A stretch of DNA of 27,386 nucleotides, taken from IMG/VR virus record IMGVR_UViG_3300042565_000631, positions 1 to 27,386 of that record. One strand, 5' to 3'. Below are positions 18,001 to 24,720 of this stretch, in pieces (the stretch's first letter is position 1; each line of letters begins with the position of its first letter). This stretch comes from a virus. The position numbers and the translations under genes were made by a program. The notes under the pieces were generated by a model that saw only the letters and a list, made by a program, of their open reading frames with translations, was not told the origin of the DNA and made no database searches.

Positions 18001-21000
18001 AGAAAAATCTTTTGCATCTTTTGCTTTTTTTATTAAGGCATCATATTGTAAACTTACAGTTGCAAGGTTTTGTTTTTGTGCTTCAATAGAAGCAAGATTA
18101 AACACTGTAAGTTCTCCGATAGCACGTTTTGCTTCATCGGCACGACCAGACCAAAATTCAGAAATTTTTCCAAGGGATGTCGACAACTCATCAACTCTAT
18201 CTTGTGCAATTGCTACCTGCTTTTCCGCATTACTATTTAACTGAAGTGCAACTTCTAAAGGATCTTTAGATAGATTTTCTCCATTAGGTCCAACTATTCC
18301 AGTCATTCTTGCATATATAGAAACACCAAGTTCCATATCTTTTAAGTTTTCTCCTAGAGCATAAGCAATTGACTGTGCTTGATCCTGTGTCATAATTCCA
18401 CTAGCAACGGCTTGTGCTAATTTTGTTGCCACCAAGTCTCTTGTTCTAGCAGAGTTTCCTTTTGCATCTTTTCTAATTTTTTGAACTTCATCAACAAAGA
18501 CTTTGCCTTGTTCTGACTCTAAAAAGTTTTTTCCTTCAGTAAGCATTTTACTCATAGGGGCAGTTGCCTCACCCATGTTCTTTACCATTTTTTCATAATT
18601 ACTTTTTGTTCCAAAATAAGAACCTAATTCTTTAATTGTTTTTGCAGTAAAGGTCATGGCATTTCCTAATTCAACACCCTTTTTAACCTGTGCTTCGTTT
18701 GATTTATGTACTGCATAAAGTGATCCAACAACTGCTATTCCTGCTACTGCTATTAAAGATTTTGTTCCAACAATCATACTTGAAGCATACATAAATTTAT
18801 TTGCAAGTTCATTTCCTCCACCAGACATAACTGCGGCCATCATTGCAACACTTCCCATTGCACCAGACGCCACAGATGTTCTTCCTGCAAATTTAGCAAT
18901 AGAATTTGTTGCTTTATTTGTTTGAATAGCATAAGACTCTGCGGCTTTAGCAGCAACTATGTTTGCTTTTACTGCTATGTTTTCAGCAGCAAATTGACCC
19001 CTAGCGTTTCTAAATCTAACTTTTCCAGAAGGATCTTGAGTAATTCTATATCCTGGATTCATGTCTTTTTGTTCATATGCATTAAGTCCAGTTGCGTATT
19101 GTGCAACCGCACCTTTATTTATGCTTTGTAAAAATGGTGCATATTTTTGAGAAGCATCTTTATTAATAACAAATTCTCCAGGAGTTAGCAATGCTGGAAC
19201 AGTATCTCCATTTCCAGATCCAGGAACTTTTCCACCCTTGGCCATTTTTTTAGGATTAGTTCTTACTGCTTTTTGTGCGTTTAGTGCTGGCCTCATTTGT
19301 GATCCTATAGATGAAGCAAGTCTTTGTTGATAACCTAAAGCAAGAACTAACTCTGAATTCATCAATTTTAATTGTCTTGTAACTGAAGGAAGTATTCCTG
19401 CTTGTGCTCTAAGTGCGGTGTTAGCAGAATCTGTAGAAATTGATAATTGTTTTGCTGCGTCAGCAGATTTTAATTCTTCTAAACTTGCATAATTTGCTGA
19501 TTGACCAATAAGTTTTAATGCTTGAGGTAATCCCCCAGTAAGCATTCCTTTTCCAACTAATGCAAAATTTTGACCAAATTTAAGAAGTTGTCCTATAAGG
19601 TTAAATAGTAAACCACTAAACATTAAGAATGTAGGAACAATAAATCCTACAATGATAGTTCCCAATCCTAATATTTTTTTAATACCATCTGGAAGATTCA
19701 TAAATGCATTAGCAACTGCTGTTGCAAATTTTACAAATGGAGTTGCTATTCTAACAAACATTTCTCCAATAGGGGCTATTGATAATTTAAATTCTTCCAT
19801 TGCGGCTTTTAATTTAGTTCCATATGCCTCTTCAATTCTTGATAATTCTCGTGCTGATAGATTTGCAAGTTCAGCGGTAGAATATCCCATAAGGTTCATA
19901 ACCTGTGCTGCTTGAGAACCTTCTCTTCCAATGTTTTCAAACAATGCACCTAGTCTTGCGTATTGATATTTTCCAAATACTTTTTCTAATGCTTGTTGTC
20001 TAGAAAATTGATCTAATCCTTGCAACGCTTTTCCAAAATCCATAACTAGGCCCATTAAATCGCCTCTATTTTTTTGAATAATAGAGTCTAAGTTTATATT
20101 AAATGAACCTAAAGTTTCAGTCGCTGCTTTGGTTGGATTAACTAATGATGCCAATCCTGACTTTAATGCGTTAGCACCTTGTTCTGCAGATACTCCGCCT
20201 TCTTGCATTGCTGCTAAAAATACTGTTAAATCTTTTACATCTCCACCAAGTCCTTTAATAACTGGTGCAACACGAGGTATGGCTTGAGAAATATCTTCTA
20301 AACTTACTACTGTTTGGTTTTCTACTGCGTTTAAAAAATCTATTGTTGAAGCAAGTTCATTTCCACTAATTCTAAAAGCACTTTGTAAAGCAATGGTTGC
20401 TTTCAATGCTGTATTTTGTTCCATTTGACCAAGAGTTGCTAACCTTGTTGCTTGAATTACTGCATCTCTTAATTCAACATCTTGTCTACCCGCTGCTGCT
20501 ACTTGTCCAGCCAATGCAATAGTATCTTTTACTGCTATACCATATTTTGTAAATCCTTGTGCTAATTCCATTACTGAATCTAAGTTTTTTTGAGTTTCTG
20601 CTGTTGTTGTAAAAACATCTCCGTATACTCTTTTAAAATATACTAACTGTTGTTCTAGTTCTATAAAAACTTTTGAAGCAGTGCTTCCCAGTATTACTAA
20701 AGGAACAGTAAATCCAACCATTAACTGTCTTCCAGCCCACTGGGTGTTTTTACCAAAATTTACTAGTTGCGTTGTTCCTTGTCTAAATAAATTACTTAAA
20801 AGTTGTTGTCTTTGTGCAGCAATTTGAATTTGATCATTGAATGCGGTTACGTTACTAATTCTTAATGATTCTTGAAAGCCTTTGCTTGATTTTCCAGCAG
20901 TAACCAAACTACTAGATAGGACCCTTGCTCTTTCGTTTGCTAAATCTAAAACTCTACCCGCACTAGTTCCATTTTTTACAAATTTTGCATCAAAGTATTG

Positions 21001-21267
21001 AGATAAAGTTCCTCTTCCTCTTTGTAGGGTTTTGTCTAAAATAGAAGCACTAGTTCTAACTTTTTCAAATTCTGCTGAAAAAAGTTTTGTTTGTGATGCT
21101 GCAGCCTGCAAATCGTTTGCAATATTTTTTATACCAGAAAGTTGTCTTCTGTTTGATAAATTTGCAGCAGCATTAAAAGCATTTAATTGTTGGGTTAAAC
21201 CTTTAATAGCATTTTTAGCCTGAACAACATCGGCATTAATATGTATATTGGCGTTTACATCAGCCAT
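15085..21267 (-). CDS. Tape measure protein
   Basis: A 2060-residue protein that sets tail length and guides DNA ejection. It opens with helical repeats (ADVVQAKNAIKGLTQQLNAF). Residues about 200-480 match the phage minor-tail/TP901-type core (GQVAAAGRQDVELRDAVIQA, VFLAAMQEGGVSAEQGANAL, GALFENIGREGS). Hydrophobic segments near 527-560, 800-815 and 832-856 could enter the host membrane. Coiled-coil stretches occur near 1100-1180 and 1580-1670. The motif VPALLTPGEFV occurs twice (from 690 and from 1963). No lysozyme or peptidase domain is evident. ATG 21267 has GAGGAGG about 10 bases upstream. It lies just after the frameshifted chaperones, the expected order. Identity is very secure. Confidence 0.96.
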   Translation of the reverse strand: MADVNANIHINADVVQAKNAIKGLTQQLNAFNAAANLSNRRQLSGIKNIANDLQAAASQTKLFSAEFEKVRTSASILDKTLQRGRGTLSQYFDAKFVKNGTSAGRVLDLANERARVLSSSLVTAGKSSKGFQESLRISNVTAFNDQIQIAAQRQQLLSNLFRQGTTQLVNFGKNTQWAGRQLMVGFTVPLVILGSTASKVFIELEQQLVYFKRVYGDVFTTTAETQKNLDSVMELAQGFTKYGIAVKDTIALAGQVAAAGRQDVELRDAVIQATRLATLGQMEQNTALKATIALQSAFRISGNELASTIDFLNAVENQTVVSLEDISQAIPRVAPVIKGLGGDVKDLTVFLAAMQEGGVSAEQGANALKSGLASLVNPTKAATETLGSFNINLDSIIQKNRGDLMGLVMDFGKALQGLDQFSRQQALEKVFGKYQYARLGALFENIGREGSQAAQVMNLMGYSTAELANLSARELSRIEEAYGTKLKAAMEEFKLSIAPIGEMFVRIATPFVKFATAVANAFMNLPDGIKKILGLGTIIVGFIVPTFLMFSGLLFNLIGQLLKFGQNFALVGKGMLTGGLPQALKLIGQSANYASLEELKSADAAKQLSISTDSANTALRAQAGILPSVTRQLKLMNSELVLALGYQQRLASSIGSQMRPALNAQKAVRTNPKKMAKGGKVPGSGNGDTVPALLTPGEFVINKDASQKYAPFLQSINKGAVAQYATGLNAYEQKDMNPGYRITQDPSGKVRFRNARGQFAAENIAVKANIVAAKAAESYAIQTNKATNSIAKFAGRTSVASGAMGSVAMMAAVMSGGGNELANKFMYASSMIVGTKSLIAVAGIAVVGSLYAVHKSNEAQVKKGVELGNAMTFTAKTIKELGSYFGTKSNYEKMVKNMGEATAPMSKMLTEGKNFLESEQGKVFVDEVQKIRKDAKGNSARTRDLVATKLAQAVASGIMTQDQAQSIAYALGENLKDMELGVSIYARMTGIVGPNGENLSKDPLEVALQLNSNAEKQVAIAQDRVDELSTSLGKISEFWSGRADEAKRAIGELTVFNLASIEAQKQNLATVSLQYDALIKKAKDAKDFSRAAELEQAKASKTSILEQKLEQQRMKFAQDYAPATGSYSDRQKTQTEDQIKRIQEQIERQKIVMERNQGGTGNSGTMFRNAERDIKRLNEQLITLQSRLKNNVADIEQFNRVQQNSFEALGVQITSLYGDNPYVKAFLEATKKGTTANANLRISVATGAIDPGIAGILAQEMRGTAGGQIIYDRIFNLDFSLLGEKTALEIGQTFLSMDETQQKTFKLVYEEIGATEVKRLIPLLSQVQNIPSLISVVLDINTVGMTDEELKNYKLGLEAINTFPDVIGKEVVVEGIDKTDILQITALEKKLKSLGSLDEQYSFMVNSGVIGQEDLANFAILWSKISGDPTKVANFIATFSTASTELDDIESEIKALEVGGIKDYEAVQYNKLKDQAADIRKSLIPAGNVISDTTIPKGDDEEQQRSVSALEYLKALLELKMKGLDPAAAAQLDQLEAVQLSEQAIGKQIKSIKALNEEQRIAAMTTETLKDENQRLADTLNISSSLIESQIKQLERTSIKPIQDKINDYEKSLKKISDKESVINKRYEDRVKVLDEVQRVNARVAQQQKNQVDLAGALTSGDFGAAAKAAAEMTSTAAGYQLEDAKLALEEQQQIDINNITEEINGKLMTRVQIQDQINAQQEKLVELEKEKTALAEKQFKIQTLSQLMSVVGQIRNSANRTQRDMLLTQAQSMGTTLGVSNIQGAGAFSGLSKELGIDLSTISVEITSAVQTSQKSIQELAGHTQSVGNSFKLSAALFKKAETEASNSLSFMSGISSLWGDRKTGLVAAGADIYASFKSAKDAIATGISNIENAKNNALKVIDRAKVPTRNAMYGGIMKYMMGGMVNYKGSKEQAPGMNYGGKMKKYAVGSMVPGVGITDKVPALLTPGEFVVRKSVTQANLPLLEALNGNVFPNMNSGDMDASPVLATSNVSNISAPMYNYSVNVNVADTNSSANEIANVVINKIKMTQDRGVRGNRY
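15349..15381 (-). repeat. Tape-measure motif VPALLTPGEFV, copy 2
   Basis: Encodes residues 1963-1973 of the tape measure protein, preceded by a Gly-rich VPGVGITDK. It is identical in amino acids to copy 1 at 19168-19200, but nine of eleven codons differ synonymously. Confidence 0.85.
19168..19200 (-). repeat. Tape-measure motif VPALLTPGEFV, copy 1
   Basis: Encodes residues 690-700 of the tape measure protein, preceded by VPGSGNGDT and followed by INKDASQKYAPFLQSI. Only the CCA and GCA codons are shared at DNA level with copy 2. Confidence 0.85.
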
Positions 21268-21272
21268 TTATT

Positions 21273-21940
21273 TTATACCTCCTCATAGTCAAGACCTTCA
21301 CCTATTCCAAAACCAGCACGCTTTGCTGAGTGCCCTTGTAATGAAACGATGTCTTCTGGGTCAGACGTCTTGCCTTTGCTAAACGCTTTAGCCTTTATTC
21401 TTTCCCACTCTTCTTGACCCTTAGAAGAATTCTTATCAAGGTCTACACCTTGCATCGCTGCTAAGAATTTTTTATCTTCATACTCAGATTTTCTTTTTGA
21501 TCTAAGTACCTCAAATAATTCTGGCATTGATAGAGACTCTTCTAAGTCTTGATAGTCTTTCCAGTTTCCTAGTAAGAATATCTCTGACTCTACCTCGGCA
21601 AGTTCTAAATCTTTCCAGGACCTGCCGTTAGAAGGTTTGGGGAGTCACCGTTAAAGGTAATTCCAGATGCTACTTCAATTATTTTATAAATTGATGGTAG
21701 ATCAATTACATCTTCTAACTTTTCCTTATCTTCTGAAAGTTCTGGTTTGTATTGCTTCATTGCCACCTGTACGCATTCTAATAATACGTCCATTGATTTA
21801 ACATTATCTTCTGCTACGTCACTAATTTTTTCAAATGTCTTCATAAATTCACGAAGAATCGAAATCTTTAAAGGACGTAAACTTAGTTTTGTTCCATCCA
21901 ATAACTCTATATTTACTATCTCATAAACACTTGTTGCCAT
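21273..21940 (-). CDS. Tail assembly chaperone GT, -1 frameshift product
   Basis: A 222-residue fusion formed when ribosomes shift back one base at CCCAAAC (21635-21641). The first 102 residues equal the upstream chaperone; then 120 residues come from the -1 frame. The extension starts PSNGRSWKDLELAEVES and continues FLLGNWKDYQDLEESLS and PELFEVLRSKR, which is the familiar T-domain pattern of lambda gpGT-like proteins. The -1 frame is closed by TAA and TGA a few codons before the heptamer and by nothing until 21273, so the shift window is narrow and holds exactly one good slippery site. The product should bind the tape measure protein and recruit tail tube subunits. The internal ATG at 21527 lacks a good ribosome site, so separate translation is less likely. 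Confidence 0.88.
21597..21626 (-). promoter_or_regulatory. Possible frameshift-stimulating stem-loop
   Basis: On the transcript, GGCAGG (21621-21626) can pair with CTTGCC (21597-21602) in six pairs, one of them G-U, around an 18-base loop. It begins 8 bases after the slippery heptamer, the usual spacing for a stimulator. The stem is short, so support is moderate. Confidence 0.4.
21605..21940 (-). CDS. Tail assembly chaperone G
   Basis: A 111-residue protein made when no frameshift occurs. It is a compact helical domain (LRPLKISILREFMKTFEKIS, MDVLLECVQVAMKQYKPELS, YKIIEVASGITF) as in the N-terminal part of siphovirus tail chaperones. ATG 21940 is chosen over the TTG one codon earlier, because GGAGG lies 6 bases before the ATG. 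It is preceded by a terminator and an extended -10 element and followed by the tape measure gene. It acts during assembly and is not expected in the finished virion. Confidence 0.88.
   Translation of the reverse strand: MATSVYEIVNIELLDGTKLSLRPLKISILREFMKTFEKISDVAEDNVKSMDVLLECVQVAMKQYKPELSEDKEKLEDVIDLPSIYKIIEVASGITFNGDSPNLLTAGPGKI
21635..21641 (-). other. Slippery heptamer CCCAAAC for -1 frameshifting
   Basis: On the transcript the heptamer reads C CCA AAC in the chaperone frame, the X-XXY-YYZ form. After the shift CCA and AAC would re-pair as CCC and AAA. It lies in the only interval where the -1 frame is open before the zero-frame stop at 21605. Confidence 0.85.
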
Positions 21941-21968
21941 CAAAAGCCTCCTTAAGACTCTAATAAAA

Positions 21969-21977
21969 ATTATAGCA
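21969..21977 (-). promoter_or_regulatory. Extended -10 promoter for the tail assembly operon
   Basis: TGCTATAAT on the minus strand, just after the terminator that follows the major tail protein and 28 bases before ATG 21940. A full match to TGnTATAAT. No clear -35 box is visible; the terminator stem occupies that region. Confidence 0.45.
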
Positions 21978-22005
21978 CAAAACCCACCCTCAAACGAGAG
22001 TGGGT
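21978..22005 (-). terminator. Rho-independent terminator after the major tail protein gene
   Basis: On the transcript, a 10-pair stem (ACCCACTCTC with GAGGGTGGGT, one G-U pair) around a four-base loop is followed at once by TTTT. It starts 19 bases past the tail protein stop. Confidence 0.8.
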
Positions 22006-22024
22006 CAAGTGTTTATGCTTTGGT

Positions 22025-22672
22025 TTAGATTGTACGATCTACAATCTTTCCATATGATCCATTTGATGCTGAAAGTAAACGGAATGTTACTTCGAACATT
22101 GATGGTTCATCACGCTTTGCTGAAACTGTTACGTTTTCAATTGATAACGCACGGTTAGCAACGTAGACACGTTCTTTAGTGATTTGTGGGTCACCAGTGC
22201 CTGGACCAACTGCAACGAGAGCACGTTCAACTGGAACATCTCCGATATCTCCAGAAAGGATTTCTAGTGTATCGACTGTTCCATCAGTTGTTAGGTCTGC
22301 ATCGTCTGCTGCAATTGCAGTAACTAGGTTGTCCAAAGTTGCTTCAGCAAATGCTGTTACTAAACTTACGGACATTCCTTGCTTGTACAGACGTGCAACG
22401 TCTAGTAATTGATCTACTTGAACTTCGCCAAAGTCTGGTTGGAATTGTAATTCCAAACCATTCATGGTGTATCCAACATTTGTAAATGCTGAACAAGCAC
22501 TCATTACTGTTTTGAAGTCTGTTGCTCCTGAGAATGCTGGAACACCAGTAGTTGATGCAGATGAGAATCTGTATCCATTAACTGGTGCAAAGTATTCTAG
22601 TGAGTCGTCTGCAACGAATAATGCTGCTGCACCTACGATGATTTTTTTAGAATCTCCACGAGTATATGCCAT
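22025..22672 (-). CDS. Major tail tube protein
   Basis: A 215-residue protein that should polymerise into the tail tube. It is beta-rich with a small Ala/Gly-rich start (IIVGAAALFVADDSLEYFAP). Further strands include GYTMNGLELQFQPDFGEVQV, RVYVANRALSIENVTVSAKR and SMFEVTFRLLSASNGSYGKI, the pattern of siphovirus tube proteins. ATG 22672 has a very strong AGAGGAGG ribosome site. It uses more C-ending codons and is less AT-rich than neighbouring genes, as expected for an abundant protein. It lies between the tail terminator gene and chaperones, with its own terminator. Secure by position and composition. Confidence 0.88.
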   Translation of the reverse strand: MAYTRGDSKKIIVGAAALFVADDSLEYFAPVNGYRFSSASTTGVPAFSGATDFKTVMSACSAFTNVGYTMNGLELQFQPDFGEVQVDQLLDVARLYKQGMSVSLVTAFAEATLDNLVTAIAADDADLTTDGTVDTLEILSGDIGDVPVERALVAVGPGTGDPQITKERVYVANRALSIENVTVSAKRDEPSMFEVTFRLLSASNGSYGKIVDRTI

Positions 22673-22720
22673 ATTTTTTTTCCTCCTCTTTTTTTAAAAG
22701 TGGGGGCGTTCCTCAATACA

Positions 22721-22726
22721 ATTATA
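22721..22726 (-). promoter_or_regulatory. Possible -10 element upstream of the major tail protein
   Basis: TATAAT on the minus strand in the 64-base gap before the major tail protein gene, about 48 bases before its ATG. It lacks the TG extension and a recognisable -35. Confidence 0.3.
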
Positions 22727-22736
22727 TATCTTATTT

Positions 22737-23303
22737 TTATGTAAGACTATCTGGGACTACCTTGTGAAAATCGTACTTTATAACAAAATCTGTGCTAAAA
22801 ACGCTTCTTTGGACATCTAAGTTTGTAGCATCTTCCATGTATGTTACTTGATATAGGTTTATACAATGTAGGAAAAATTTATTGTTTACCCCGTACAATT
22901 GTTGAGCGTACTGGTTTATTTCATCTGCCGCTACATCTTCTCTATCTAGTAAGTCATACATTAATGTTCTTAGGTTTAAAGATCCTACTATTGTTGGGGC
23001 AGTAACCTTGATTAAAGCCTGCATACTCTTTATAGGATAAAAGTATTTCATAGAACCAGTTCTTTGTTTAATAAAGTCATCATATGTAATTAATACATTG
23101 TTTGTATCCCATGAAAAATTGCTAGTATTTTTTGCTACAGATATAGGAAAGATAGGGATGATATTGTATGGTGGCTCAGAATTGTTTTCTTGATTTTGTA
23201 ATTCTGGATATTCTGTTTTAGCCTTGTCCCAAAAAAACTTACAAATTGTCAGGGTAGGAGAATCTATCGCTGCTGCGGTGGCATTTGTATCATAAGTAGT
23301 CAT
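22737..23303 (-). CDS. Tail terminator / tail completion protein
   Basis: A 188-residue protein in the usual place of the tail terminator, between head closure and major tail protein. The pattern (TLTICKFFWDKAKTEYP, ITYDDFIKQ, KYFYPIKSMQALIKV, LRTLMYDLLDREDVAADEIN, VFSTDFVIKYDFHKV) fits the alpha/beta fold of terminator proteins that cap the growing tube. ATG 23303 overlaps the upstream stop as TAATG. No other identity is suggested. The call is moderately secure and based mainly on synteny. Confidence 0.75.
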   Translation of the reverse strand: MTTYDTNATAAAIDSPTLTICKFFWDKAKTEYPELQNQENNSEPPYNIIPIFPISVAKNTSNFSWDTNNVLITYDDFIKQRTGSMKYFYPIKSMQALIKVTAPTIVGSLNLRTLMYDLLDREDVAADEINQYAQQLYGVNNKFFLHCINLYQVTYMEDATNLDVQRSVFSTDFVIKYDFHKVVPDSLT

Positions 23304-23761
23304 TAGTAGGTTACCTCATTTTGTTTTGGAGATCTTTCAATATAGCCTCTATAAAATTTTATTTCGTGGGTATCTCCATAGGAAGCAACAAAGGTCTTTA
23401 TTTCATATTGAACATTTTTATCTTTAACATCTTTAGTAACAACCTTTCCATTAGAGTCTTTTATGTTAGTAATCAATATTTCGGTAATAGGATAGAATGT
23501 TCCATTCTTTTTTGATTGAACATTGTCGTTTGTTCTTAATAGCATATTTGAGGTAAATTGAACTAGGGAGTTATTTGACTTTAGTTCTCCAGTAAGTGTT
23601 TTATCTGACATAGCAGATATGATTGAGCATTTAATTGTTCTATCGTATACCCAGGATTTTTCAATTACCCCGATAGCATTTTGCTTGCTTTCTGCATAAT
23701 ATATGTCTGCTGACATTGGATAATATATGCTATCTAGTTTAGAACTATTTTTTAAAAACAA
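23303..23761 (-). CDS. Head closure protein (head-to-tail connector)
   Basis: A 152-residue protein with the pattern SADIYYAESKQNAIG, then EKSWVYDRTIKCSIIS, then EIKFYRGYIERSPKQNEV, which recalls head-to-tail stopper proteins of actinophages. It begins at TTG 23761, one base after the adaptor stop, with GGGGTG six bases before it. The first in-frame ATG (residue 16) has no ribosome site. It should seal the connector pore after DNA packaging. Synteny (adaptor before, tail terminator after) supports it. Confidence 0.75.
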   Translation of the reverse strand: MFLKNSSKLDSIYYPMSADIYYAESKQNAIGVIEKSWVYDRTIKCSIISAMSDKTLTGELKSNNSLVQFTSNMLLRTNDNVQSKKNGTFYPITEILITNIKDSNGKVVTKDVKDKNVQYEIKTFVASYGDTHEIKFYRGYIERSPKQNEVTY

Positions 23762-24634
23762 TTAGAACACCCCAGGAAGAATAGGTTTTTGATATCTCTC
23801 CAGGATTCTATCTACGACACGGTTGCCTGTGCTTGAAGTCCAATTTTTAGAAAATTTAATCTTAAAGTCATCATTATCAAATGATTCAATATATCTGTTA
23901 ACATATCTTAAACTATCGTTTGCTATGTCTTGAACTAGTAGTTCTGAGGCATCTTGAATATCTTGAGGAATAACCTTCCAACCAAAATCTCCGTCTACAA
24001 CATATTCGTATCCATTGAAAAAGTCTATATCTAAGAATCTATCTCTCCAGATTTTAGGGTAGTCTACTCTATTTCCTTCTGGAATATCAAGTACTATTGC
24101 ATTTAATTGTCTATGAATTTTATAATCTGATTCATTATTTTCTGAGGTAGAGTCATACATCAATTCCCCATTTTCATATAACTTATATAGTTTATGTATA
24201 TTCTCATCAATCAAAAGTTGATCTGATCCATCTCCAATAAATTCTTTTTCTTTTCTAATAAAAGAAAATCCACCTGTGTGTGAATCTATAATGTATCTTG
24301 CTAGTCTTTCATATTCGGTTGCTTCTGATACCTTTATTGATAAAGCAGTAGCAATAGTATTTGGATTTGAATATGGTCTTACTATATCTATATTTGTAAT
24401 ATTTACTAAATCATCGTTTTGATCTTTTACTGATGCTGAAAGAGATCCAGTGTAAGTTAAGTAATGATTTGGCATTACGAATGACACAACTCCAGATCCA
24501 TTTGCTGTTGCACTTGCTGAATATGAAGTTCCTATTATTAAATCATCTAATTCTATAGTATATGAAGAACTTGCTGTTAATCCAGAAAAGGATGCAGATA
24601 AACTAGTTGTGTTATTTAATCTTAAAAGTTCCAT
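23762..24634 (-). CDS. Head-tail adaptor with N-terminal Ig-like domain
   Basis: A 290-residue protein. Residues about 1-85 look like an Ig-like beta sandwich (SASFSGLTASSSYTIELDDL, ANGSGVVSFVMPNHYLTYTG). The remainder is the adaptor part, with helices YERLARYIIDSHTG, strands HKLYKLYENGELMY and WRDRFLDIDFFNGYEYVVDG, and a helical end (DASELLVQDIANDSLRYVNRYIE). ATG 24634 is chosen over the TTG one codon earlier because GAGG is 7 bases upstream of the ATG. The gene follows the capsid terminator and an extended -10 element. It should dock on the portal. The Ig-like domain may be displayed outside the particle neck, which is inference. Confidence 0.76.
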   Translation of the reverse strand: MELLRLNNTTSLSASFSGLTASSSYTIELDDLIIGTSYSASATANGSGVVSFVMPNHYLTYTGSLSASVKDQNDDLVNITNIDIVRPYSNPNTIATALSIKVSEATEYERLARYIIDSHTGGFSFIRKEKEFIGDGSDQLLIDENIHKLYKLYENGELMYDSTSENNESDYKIHRQLNAIVLDIPEGNRVDYPKIWRDRFLDIDFFNGYEYVVDGDFGWKVIPQDIQDASELLVQDIANDSLRYVNRYIESFDNDDFKIKFSKNWTSSTGNRVVDRILERYQKPILPGVF

Positions 24635-24651
24635 CAATGCACCTCTAAATT

Positions 24652-24660
24652 ATTATATCA
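24652..24660 (-). promoter_or_regulatory. Extended -10 promoter for the connector operon
   Basis: TGATATAAT on the minus strand between the capsid terminator and the adaptor start, 17 bases before ATG 24634. It fits TGnTATAAT; no -35 box is recognisable. Confidence 0.45.
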
Positions 24661-24664
24661 TTTA

Positions 24665-24700
24665 TAAATAAATAAGAGGGGAACATTTCTGCTCCCCTCT
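24665..24700 (-). terminator. Rho-independent terminator after the major capsid gene
   Basis: On the transcript, AGAGGGGA and TCCCCTCT form a perfect 8-pair stem around a 10-base loop (24675-24700), followed by TATTTATTT. It lies 20 bases past the capsid stop. Confidence 0.85.
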
Positions 24701-24720
24701 ATAATTAGTTGTTAAGGATA

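Noticed and set aside
21273-21527. Separate 84-residue gene starting at ATG 21527
   Set aside because: The frame is open upstream to the slippery site and the upstream part has the conserved chaperone pattern, so it is the C-terminal part of the frameshift product.
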